Below are positions 5,759-11,558 of a stretch of DNA of 11,558 nucleotides, piece by piece. Location of the stretch: contig JAAWCR010000027.1 of NCBI GenBank assembly GCA_022793355.1, positions 1-11,558 of the forward strand. The letters run 5' to 3'. The notes under the pieces were generated by a model. That model searched no databases. It saw nothing but the letters and a program-made list of their open reading frames with translations, and was not told the origin of the DNA. Numbering within the stretch: position 1 is the stretch's first letter; every line of letters starts with the position of its first letter. The translations under genes and the position numbers were made by a program. This DNA comes from Lawsonibacter sp. (lineage in GTDB: Bacteria; Bacillota; Clostridia; Oscillospirales; Oscillospiraceae).

Positions 5759-6772
5759 ATGCGAGATATGCACCTGCCCCAGGGGTACAAGCCCCTGCTG
5801 TCCATTTACGAAACCCAGAAGGCCATTGACCTGGGCAACCGGCTGTTCGCCGACAAGCTGGCCGGGGCCTTACGGCTGCACCGGGTGTCCGCCCCGCTGT
5901 TTGTAGCCGTGTCCTCCGGCCTGAACGACGACCTGAACGGCGTGGAACGGGCAGTGGCCTTTGATGTGAACGGCGTGGAGGGGGAGGCTGCCGTGGTCCA
6001 CTCCCTGGCCAAGTGGAAACGCCTGGCCCTAAAGCGCTACCAGTTCCACCCCGGCGAGGGGCTGTACGCCAACATGAATGCCATCCGCCGGGACGAGGAG
6101 CTGGACTCCCTTCACTCCGCCTACGTGGACCAGTGGGACTGGGAGAAGATCATCACCCGGGAACAGCGCAATGTGGAGTATTTGAAGCAGACCGTGTGCT
6201 CCATCGTCAGCGCCCTGTCCGAAACCCAGACATTTCTGCGCACCGTTTTCCCCCAGCTGAATGTGTTGCCCCAGGTGTCCACCGATATCGCCTTCATCAC
6301 CGCTCAGGAGCTGGAGGACATGTTCCCCGGCAAGACCCCCAAGGAGCGGGAGGATGCCTTTGTGAAGGACCATCCTACCACCTTCCTCATGGGCATTGGC
6401 GGCCGCCTGAAATCCGGAACGCCCCATGACGGCCGGGCTCCTGACTACGACGACTGGGACCTGAACGGCGATCTGCTGCTCTGGGACAGCGTAGGCTTCC
6501 GGTCCTTCGAGGTATCCTCCATGGGCATCCGGGTAGACGAGGAGAGCCTTGCCCGCCAGCTCAAGCTGGCCGGGTGCGAGGAGCGCCGGGAGCTGCCCTT
6601 CCACCGGATGCTGTTAAACGGCGAGCTGCCCCTCACCATGGGCGGCGGCATTGGCCAGAGCCGGGTGTCCATGCTCCTGTTGGGCAAGGCCCATATCGGC
6701 GAGGTGCAGTCCTCCCTGTGGGACGAGGCCAACCTCAAAGCCGCCGAGGCGGCGGGGATCACACTGCTGTAA
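5759..6772 (+). CDS. asnA: Aspartate-ammonia ligase (asparagine synthetase A)
   Basis: The enzyme makes asparagine from aspartate, ammonia and ATP in the cytoplasm. Its 337 residues match the family length (about 330), and the fold is that of class II aminoacyl-tRNA synthetases. Family motifs are intact: HSLAKWKR (81-88), GEGLYANMNAIRRDEELD, VDQWDWEK (123-130), GIGGRLKSG, APDYDDW (D229-W233), SSMGIRVD and GGGIGQSR (295-302, the motif 3-like ATP site). AAGGAG at 5745-5750 lies eight bases before ATG 5759; an in-frame ATG at 5768 is less well spaced. The gene has its own near-consensus promoter. The next gene starts 98 bases downstream with only a palindrome between them, so cotranscription with the metH pair is possible. 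Confidence 0.96.
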   Translation: MRDMHLPQGYKPLLSIYETQKAIDLGNRLFADKLAGALRLHRVSAPLFVAVSSGLNDDLNGVERAVAFDVNGVEGEAAVVHSLAKWKRLALKRYQFHPGEGLYANMNAIRRDEELDSLHSAYVDQWDWEKIITREQRNVEYLKQTVCSIVSALSETQTFLRTVFPQLNVLPQVSTDIAFITAQELEDMFPGKTPKEREDAFVKDHPTTFLMGIGGRLKSGTPHDGRAPDYDDWDLNGDLLLWDSVGFRSFEVSSMGIRVDEESLARQLKLAGCEERRELPFHRMLLNGELPLTMGGGIGQSRVSMLLLGKAHIGEVQSSLWDEANLKAAEAAGITLL

Positions 6773-6790
6773 GCTGGCGCATAACTTGCG

Positions 6791-6818
6791 GGGCCCGACC
6801 ACTCGGGCGGGCCCTACA
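6791..6818. repeat. REP-like palindrome with CCCTACA edge
   Basis: GGGCCCG (6791-6797) pairs perfectly with CGGGCCC (6808-6814), and a competing CCCGA/TCGGG stem shares the region. CCCTACA (6812-6818) matches the edge of the elements at 1170-1177 and 2729-2736. There is no T-run. It sits between asnA and the MetH reactivation gene. Confidence 0.6.
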
Positions 6819-6870
6819 CTACGAACGACCCGTCGAGGCAGCCGGGTCCCACAGAAAGAGAGGTGTCCCT

Positions 6871-7548
6871 ATGCCCATCACCCTCACCCATCTGAATATC
6901 GACGAAGTCCTGCGGTATATGGGCTGCCCGCCGGAGGGGGCGGACAGGACGCTGAGGGCGCAGGCGGAGGCCTGTTCCCTTGAGGTTCTCTCGGTCATCC
7001 GGCCCCGGTGGAGCTGGCGGGCGGTGGGCATAGCCTTTGAGGCGGAGGGCGTGCGTCTGGAGCACGGTCTGCTGCTTCCCGGGGCGGACCTGAAGGCCCA
7101 TCTGTCCGGCTGTGAGCGGGCGGCGGTATTCTGCGCCACCCTGGGGGCGGAGACCGACGGGCTGATCCGCCGGGCGGAGCGGCTGGACATGGCGCGGGCC
7201 CTGATGCTGGACTGCTGCGCCTCGGCGGCGGCGGAGGCGGTGTGCGACCAGGCGGAGGCGGAGATTCAGGCGCACTTTCCCGCCTGTTCCTTCCCCTTCC
7301 GCTACAGCCCCGGCTACGGCGATCTGCCCCTGGAGGTCCAGGGGGAGTTGCTGGAGCTGCTGGACGCCCCCCGGCGCGTAGGGCTGTGCGCCACCAAAAG
7401 CCATCTGCTCACTCCTCGAAAATCGGTGACCGCCATTATGGGGATCGCCGGCGGAAAACTTGAACAAAAGAAGCGCAGCTGCCTGGGCTGTCCCGCCCGG
7501 GAGAGCTGTCCATACCGAAAGGCAGGCGGACATTGTGGAATTTCGTAA
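6871..7548 (+). CDS. Stand-alone methionine synthase (MetH) reactivation-domain protein
   Basis: The 225-residue protein starts at ATG 6871, with a modest GAGAGG at 6858-6863. It resembles the C-terminal AdoMet-binding reactivation domain of MetH, which remethylates cob(II)alamin with AdoMet and an electron donor. The features seen are the helical N-terminus (ITLTHLNIDEVLRYMG), the FCATLG and DCCASAAAEAVCD segments, the FRYSPGYGDLPLEVQ motif (143-157), equivalent to the R-x3-GYP AdoMet loop of MetH, and LTPRKSVTAIMG (180-191). The C-terminal tail carries a cysteine cluster, CxxC-x5-C-x8-C (204, 207, 213, 222), that could bind zinc or an Fe-S cluster; that is inference. The gene overlaps metH, whose product lacks this domain, so the two probably form one functional enzyme. 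No cobalamin or SAM riboswitch is visible upstream. Confidence 0.85.
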   Translation: MPITLTHLNIDEVLRYMGCPPEGADRTLRAQAEACSLEVLSVIRPRWSWRAVGIAFEAEGVRLEHGLLLPGADLKAHLSGCERAAVFCATLGAETDGLIRRAERLDMARALMLDCCASAAAEAVCDQAEAEIQAHFPACSFPFRYSPGYGDLPLEVQGELLELLDAPRRVGLCATKSHLLTPRKSVTAIMGIAGGKLEQKKRSCLGCPARESCPYRKAGGHCGIS

Positions 7549-9925
7549 ATTGTTAAAGGCCCCTGGCCCTGTAATCTTAGACGGCGGCATGGGCACCATG
7601 CTCCAGGCCAAGGGCCTGGCCCTGGGGGAGCACCCGGAGCTGGCGGCCCTGGAACACCCCGACTGGCTCCTAGAGATTCACCGGGCCTACGTGGAGGCAG
7701 GGACACAGATTTTGTGCGCCAACACCTTCGGGGCCAACCGTGAGAAGCTCAAGCGCACCGGAAAGACGGTGGAGGAGGTAATCCCCCCCTCTATCGCCCT
7801 CGCCAGGGAGGCGGCGGCAGGCCGGGCCCTGGTGGCCCTGGACCTGGGCCCCACGGGCCAGCTCTTGGAGCCCACCGGCTCCCTGGACTTTGAAACCGCG
7901 GTGGACATCTTCGCCCAGGAGGTGCGCGCGGCGGTGTCCGCCGGGGCGGACCTGGTGATGATCGAGACCATGACCGATTTACAGGAATGCCGGGCGGCTC
8001 TGCTGGCAGTGAAGGAGAACAGCGACCTGCCGGTGCTGGTCTCCATGACCTACGAGGAGCGGGGACGGACCTTTCTGGGCCACTCCCCCGCCTGCGCCGC
8101 CCTCACCCTGGAGGGCATGGGGGCGGACGCCATTGGCGTCAACTGCTCCCTGGGCCCCCGGGAGATGCCCGCCCTGGTAGAGGAGCTGACCCGGTGGACC
8201 ACCCTGCCCCTCTCGGTGAAGCCCAACGCCGGCCTGCCTGACCCGGGCGGGGCGGGGTACGACATCACGGCGGAGCAGTTTGCCCAGGCCATGGCGGAGC
8301 TGGCCGAGCTGGGGGTCAAGTGCTACGGCGGCTGCTGCGGCACCACGCCGGAGTACATCGCCAGGCTGTGCCAGGCTCTGGAGGGCCGGACCATCCAGGC
8401 GATCCCCCGGCGCGTGCCCGCCGCGGTGTGCAGCCCGGTGTGCGCCGTGCCCATCGACCGGGTGCGGGTGATTGGCGAGCGGATCAACCCCACCGGCAAA
8501 AAGGCCATGAAGGAGGCCCTGCTCCGGGACGACGTAGACTTCATGCTCTCCCAGGCCCTGGAGCAGACCCAGGCCGGGGCGGACATCCTGGACGTGAACG
8601 TGGGCCTGCCCGAAATTGACGAGGCCGGGATGATGGTCAAGGTGGTCAAGGCCCTCCAGGGGGTAACCGACGCCCCCCTTCAGCTGGACTCCACCCGGCC
8701 CGAGGTGCTGGAGCGGGCCCTGCGGGTCTACTGCGGCAAGGCCATTGTCAACTCGGTGAACGGGGACGAGGAGACGCTGAACGCCATTCTGCCCCTGGTG
8801 AAGAAATACGGCGCGGCGGTGGTGGGCCTCACCCTGGACAAAAACGGCATTCCCAAGACGGTCCAGGCCCGGCTGGACATCGCCCAAACCATTCTGGACC
8901 GGGCTCTGGCCCTGGGCATCCGCCGGGAGGACGTCTACATCGACTGCCTCACCCTCACCGTCTCGGCGGAGCAGGAGGCGGCCTCCCAGACCCTGAGCGC
9001 CCTGCGCCGGGTGAAGGAGGAGCTGGGCCTCAAAACGGTGCTTGGGGTGTCCAACATCTCCTTCGGCCTGCCCGCCCGGCCCCTGGTCAACCAGAACTTC
9101 CTCACCATGGCGATGACCTGCGGCCTGGATCTGCCCATCATCAACCCCAACCTGGAGGCCATGATGGCCGCCGTGCGCAGCTATCACCTCCTGATGAACA
9201 TCGACAAGGAGGCCCGGGACTTCATCGCCGCCTATGGAAACGCCACTGTGTCCACCTCCATCACTACCGGCGGGGCCGCCGTCCAGGCCGCTCCGGCCGG
9301 GGAACGGACTTTGGCCCAGATTGTTGTCTCAGGCCTGAAGGGGGAGGCCCCCGCCGCTGTCCGGGCGCTCCTGGAGACCACCGACGCCATGACCGTGGTA
9401 GACGACATACTCATTCCCGCCCTGGACCAGGTGGGGGCGGATTTTGAGGCGGGCCGGGTGTTCCTGCCCCAGCTCATTCAGGCCGCCGGAGCCGCCCAGG
9501 CCGCCTTCGAGGTCATCCGGGAGCGGCTGTCCGCCCAGCCCGGCGGGGACGGCGCCCCCAAGGGGACCATTGTGCTGGCCACCGTCAAGGGGGACATTCA
9601 CGACATCGGCAAAAACATCGTCAAGGTGCTGCTGGAAAACTACGGCTACCCCGTGGTGGACCTGGGCCGGGACGTGGAGCCCGCCGCCGTGGTGGAGGCG
9701 GTGAAGAAGCACGCCGCCCCCCTGGTGGGGCTGTCCGCCCTTATGACCACCACCCTGGGGAGCATGGAGGCCACCATCCGGCTCCTGCGGCGCGAACAGC
9801 TCCCCTGCAAGGTGGTAGTGGGCGGCGCAGTGCTCACCGCCGATTACGCCCAAAAAATCGGCGCCGACTTCTACGCCAAAGACGCCAAGGAGAGCGTCGA
9901 CGTGGCCCGCAGGGTCATTGGATAG
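7535..9925 (+). CDS. metH: Cobalamin-dependent methionine synthase, short form without reactivation domain
   Basis: The enzyme transfers the methyl group of 5-methyl-tetrahydrofolate to homocysteine through methylcobalamin. The frame is open from ATG 7460, but I choose GTG 7535. AGGCGG at 7524-7529 precedes it, the protein then begins directly with EFRKLLKAPGPVILDGGMGTML as family members do, and the overlap with the upstream gene falls from 89 to 14 bases. The result is 796 residues. Domains: homocysteine/zinc domain at about 1-295 with ligands Cys204 (GVNCS) and Cys267-Cys268 (GGCCGTT); pterin-binding domain at about 305-560 (VIGERINPTGKKAM, DVNVGLPEIDE, LQLDSTRPEV); cobalamin cap at about 570-665; cobalamin domain to the end with DIHDIG (687-692), His689 being the expected cobalt ligand. 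The AdoMet domain of the roughly 1,230-residue E. coli enzyme is absent and is supplied by the preceding gene. Translational coupling is likely. Confidence 0.95.
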   Translation: MEFRKLLKAPGPVILDGGMGTMLQAKGLALGEHPELAALEHPDWLLEIHRAYVEAGTQILCANTFGANREKLKRTGKTVEEVIPPSIALAREAAAGRALVALDLGPTGQLLEPTGSLDFETAVDIFAQEVRAAVSAGADLVMIETMTDLQECRAALLAVKENSDLPVLVSMTYEERGRTFLGHSPACAALTLEGMGADAIGVNCSLGPREMPALVEELTRWTTLPLSVKPNAGLPDPGGAGYDITAEQFAQAMAELAELGVKCYGGCCGTTPEYIARLCQALEGRTIQAIPRRVPAAVCSPVCAVPIDRVRVIGERINPTGKKAMKEALLRDDVDFMLSQALEQTQAGADILDVNVGLPEIDEAGMMVKVVKALQGVTDAPLQLDSTRPEVLERALRVYCGKAIVNSVNGDEETLNAILPLVKKYGAAVVGLTLDKNGIPKTVQARLDIAQTILDRALALGIRREDVYIDCLTLTVSAEQEAASQTLSALRRVKEELGLKTVLGVSNISFGLPARPLVNQNFLTMAMTCGLDLPIINPNLEAMMAAVRSYHLLMNIDKEARDFIAAYGNATVSTSITTGGAAVQAAPAGERTLAQIVVSGLKGEAPAAVRALLETTDAMTVVDDILIPALDQVGADFEAGRVFLPQLIQAAGAAQAAFEVIRERLSAQPGGDGAPKGTIVLATVKGDIHDIGKNIVKVLLENYGYPVVDLGRDVEPAAVVEAVKKHAAPLVGLSALMTTTLGSMEATIRLLRREQLPCKVVVGGAVLTADYAQKIGADFYAKDAKESVDVARRVIG

Positions 9926-9947
9926 CCTCCGATCCCCGGAACAGCAG

Positions 9948-9978
9948 AAGCCCCCGGCCGTGAGCCGGGGGCTTTCGT
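9948..9978. terminator. Terminator between converging metH and ATP-grasp genes
   Basis: AAGCCCCCGGC (9948-9958) pairs perfectly with GCCGGGGGCTT (9964-9974) around a 5-base loop, followed by a short, imperfect T-tract (TTTCGTTC). It lies 23 bases after the metH stop and just beyond the stop of the minus-strand gene, so it probably serves both. Confidence 0.8.
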
Positions 9979-9982
9979 TCGG

Positions 9983-11182
9983 TCAGGACTCCTTGCACAG
10001 CAAAACGTCGTGGTAAAACTTGTCCAGTTTTTTCCGGGTGGGGAAGGTGGCGACATACATCTGGTTGCCCATGGCGTCGGCCAGCACGTCGGGGATGCGG
10101 CCCACCAGCTTCATCTGCCCGCCGTACTTTTTCATAACGGCCTCATGGTCATAGACAAAGGGCTTGCCGTCCCGCCGCCCGGCAAAGGCGCAAAAGGCGT
10201 GGGGCCCGTCCTCCAGAGTGGAGTGGTCAAAGGCGATCATATCCGCCCAGATTTTATACACATTGGTGGAGTTAGCAAAATTCATCATGTCCGGGCTGAA
10301 CCCGCCGCAGGGCCGCATGTTGACCTCCAGGGCCACAATGTCCCCCTTCTTGCCCATCCCCTCCTGGTCCCGGGTGAGGCGGAAGAACTCAAAGTGGACA
10401 AACCGGCTCTTCACCCCGAAGCTCTTCACCGTGGCCCGTCCGGCCTTCCGGGTGTCGGCGGCCAGGTCCTTGACGATATAGTAGACGGAGTTGTCCTCCT
10501 CATTGACGATATCCATGATTGATATGGGAGACACGTTCCCCGTCTCAAAGATGGGCTCCCCCCTGGAGTCGATGATAGCGTCGTAGGAATTGACCTCAGC
10601 GTAAATAAACTCCTCCATGATATAGGTCACGCCAGGGTTCTTCGTGTTCAAAAACTCGTCCAGCTCCCTGTCGCTGGACAGCTTGTGGGTGTCCGACGCC
10701 CCCACGCCGTTGTCCGGCTTGACCACCACCGGGTAGCCCACCTCTTTGAGAAAGGCCTGACACCCCTTTTTGTCGTCCACCAGATGATACCTTGCGGTGG
10801 GGATGCCCACGGCCTGGTAATACTCCTTCATTTTGGACTTGAACTTGATGCGGGGAATGTCGCCGGACTGGAAGCCGCTGGTGATGTGGAAGTCGGTGCG
10901 CAGGGCGGCGTCCCGCTCCAGCCAATACTCGTTGTTGCTCTCCAGCCAGTCGATGCGCCCGTACTTGTGGATGAAGAAGGCCACCGCCCGGTATACCGCC
11001 TCATAGTCCTCCAGAGAGTCCACCTTATAGTATTCATGCAGGCTGTCTTTCAGCTCGCCGGATAGCTCGTCATAGGGCTGGTCCCCGATGCCCAGCACGT
11101 TCATCCCGTTCTGCTTCAGCTCCCGGCAGAACTGCCAGTAGTTGGTGGGAAAGTTGGGGGAAATGAAGATTACATTTTTCAT
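9983..11182 (-). CDS. ATP-grasp domain ligase, substrate unknown
   Basis: The 399-residue protein starts at the ATG complementary to 11180-11182, with GAGGAG (complement of 11191-11196) eight bases upstream. The frame is open 138 bases further upstream, but that extension has no ribosome site and encodes a Pro/Gly-rich low-complexity stretch crossing the leader hairpins. The N-terminus, MKNVIFISPNFPTNYWQFCREL, is a Rossmann-like preATP-grasp domain. The ATP-grasp core has VVVKPDNGVGASDT (152-165, Lys155 for ATP), IMEEFI (188-193, hinge acidic residues) and ALEVNMRPCGG (284-294, with Glu286 and Asn288 as expected Mg2+ ligands). The family joins a carboxylate to an amine or thiol through an acyl phosphate; these small forms are often labelled carbamoyl-phosphate-synthase-like. 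The substrate cannot be read from the sequence. It lies 209 bases downstream of an esterase-family gene on the same strand. Confidence 0.88.
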   Translation of the reverse strand: MKNVIFISPNFPTNYWQFCRELKQNGMNVLGIGDQPYDELSGELKDSLHEYYKVDSLEDYEAVYRAVAFFIHKYGRIDWLESNNEYWLERDAALRTDFHITSGFQSGDIPRIKFKSKMKEYYQAVGIPTARYHLVDDKKGCQAFLKEVGYPVVVKPDNGVGASDTHKLSSDRELDEFLNTKNPGVTYIMEEFIYAEVNSYDAIIDSRGEPIFETGNVSPISIMDIVNEEDNSVYYIVKDLAADTRKAGRATVKSFGVKSRFVHFEFFRLTRDQEGMGKKGDIVALEVNMRPCGGFSPDMMNFANSTNVYKIWADMIAFDHSTLEDGPHAFCAFAGRRDGKPFVYDHEAVMKKYGGQMKLVGRIPDVLADAMGNQMYVATFPTRKKLDKFYHDVLLCKES

Positions 11183-11212
11183 GGTTTTCTCTCCTCTTTG
11201 TCTTGCCTGATT

Positions 11213-11273
11213 GGCGGGGGGACCCGATGTCCCGCCTGCGGGGGCCGGACGGTCCGTCTGCGGCGGACAGTCC
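11213..11273 (-). promoter_or_regulatory. Two tandem hairpins in the leader of the ATP-grasp gene
   Basis: The first pairs 11213-11223 with 11229-11236 (GGCGGG, a 2-base bulge, then GAC with GTCCCGCC; loop CCGAT). The second pairs GGAC-g-GTCCG (11247-11256) with CGGAC-a-GTCC (11264-11273) around a 7-base loop. A competing stem CCCGC/GCGGG (11231-11242) bridges the two. They lie between the upstream gene and the ribosome site, with no U-tract. An AT-rich patch at about 11341-11373 may contain a minus-strand promoter, but I see no convincing boxes. Function is unknown; processing, mRNA stabilisation or a palindromic repeat are all possible. Confidence 0.4.
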
Positions 11274-11391
11274 GCTTCTGTTCCCTTTTGGGGCCTGTTT
11301 TCACCCATTTTGGGGACCAAACCGGCCCAAAAGCGCCGTACTATTTTGTTTTAAAAATACCATTTGTATAAATGTGCGCCGATGGCGGACA

Positions 11392-11558
11392 TTATTGCCC
11401 CGGCTCGCCTCCCAGCAGCCAGGGGAAGAAATAGGCCGCCTGCTTATACCACCAGGGCCAGTCGTGGGCGCAGTCATGGCCCCAGAAGTCCACCCAGGTG
11501 TGGATTCCCTTCCGGTAGAAGATATCCGCCATCTGGCGGGTGGTGTCGGGCTGCTCCC
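11392..11558 (-). CDS. Esterase-family alpha/beta hydrolase, C-terminus only (5' end cut by window)
   Basis: The minus-strand frame is open from the window edge to the TAA complementary to 11392-11394, giving 54 complete codons plus the stop. The visible residues include DTTRQMADIFYRKGIHTWVD, then FWGHDCAHDWPWWYKQAAYF. The W-G-x-D-x-x-HDWPWW arrangement is the C-terminal catalytic-His region of the putative esterase family (Pfam Esterase, PF00756). The rest of the catalytic triad lies outside the window. Substrate is unknown. It is upstream of the ATP-grasp gene on the same strand and may be cotranscribed with it. Confidence 0.75.
   Translation of the reverse strand, partial: EQPDTTRQMADIFYRKGIHTWVDFWGHDCAHDWPWWYKQAAYFFPWLLGGEPGQ

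Noticed and set aside
6773..6870. Cobalamin or SAM riboswitch before the MetH genes
   Set aside because: The gap is only 98 bases, half taken by a palindrome. No B12-box or SAM-I core motif is visible.
7460..7534. Longer N-terminus for MetH starting at ATG 7460
   Set aside because: The 25 extra residues are unlike MetH N-termini and come from translating the activator's C-terminal codons in another frame. GTG 7535 has a ribosome site and fits the family start.
7979..9187. 402-codon open frame on the minus strand inside metH
   Set aside because: It is a shadow of a GC-rich conserved gene. Its composition is His/Gly/Gln-rich with no domain, and it has no start signal.
11183..11320. 46-residue extension of the ATP-grasp protein
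   Set aside because: The sequence is Pro/Gly/Thr low complexity overlapping leader hairpins. The ATG at 11182 has GAGGAG at 8 bases and begins the fold exactly.

Overview
The window looks like a chromosomal segment of a GC-rich gut Clostridia, most likely an Oscillospiraceae relative (Flavonifractor/Lawsonibacter/Pseudoflavonifractor type). This is an inference from strong AAGGAGG-type ribosome sites, sigma-A promoters with 17-base spacers, an SLH-domain exported protein, a MetH lacking its reactivation domain with that domain encoded separately, and GC-rich intergenic palindromes ending in CCCTACA. No phage, transposase, CRISPR, tRNA or rRNA is visible.

Layout, left to right. On the plus strand: the 3' part of a TelA-family toxic anion resistance gene (1-1102); a composite palindromic element (1108-1176); a membrane-anchored TPM-domain protein with a long Gly/Phe/Ser/Arg tail (1207-2298) and its terminator. 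Next comes a 486-base gene-free stretch (2299-2784) that is not empty. It holds a textbook sigma-A promoter (2456-2484), about 200 nt of transcript with extensive nested complementarity ending in an intrinsic terminator (2653-2693), and then a 58-nt hairpin (2694-2751) just before the ribosome site of an unrecognised 237-residue protein (2785-3498). Then follow a double OB-fold SSB-like protein (3620-4240) and a secreted Ig-like plus SLH protein (4323-5636). After a strong terminator and a near-consensus promoter come ammonia-dependent asparagine synthetase asnA (5759-6772), a stand-alone MetH reactivation protein (6871-7548) and a truncated-type cobalamin-dependent methionine synthase metH (7535-9925), the last two overlapping. 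On the minus strand, converging on metH, lie an ATP-grasp ligase of unknown substrate (9983-11182) and, upstream of it, the C-terminus of an esterase-family alpha/beta hydrolase (11392-11558, cut by the window edge).

How the genes fit together. The two MetH pieces together rebuild a complete cobalamin-dependent methionine synthase and are probably translated in a coupled way. asnA is probably cotranscribed with them, because no terminator with a U-tract is visible between them. The TelA and TPM proteins are a plausible envelope pair. The esterase and ATP-grasp genes look like a small pathway of unknown product.

The item most worth attention is the structured RNA region at 2490-2693. It can form two mutually exclusive global folds: a terminator, or a long 5'-3' pairing that consumes the terminator's 3' arm. 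This is the hallmark of either an attenuator/riboswitch or a stand-alone structured sRNA. I could not assign it to a known class by eye.
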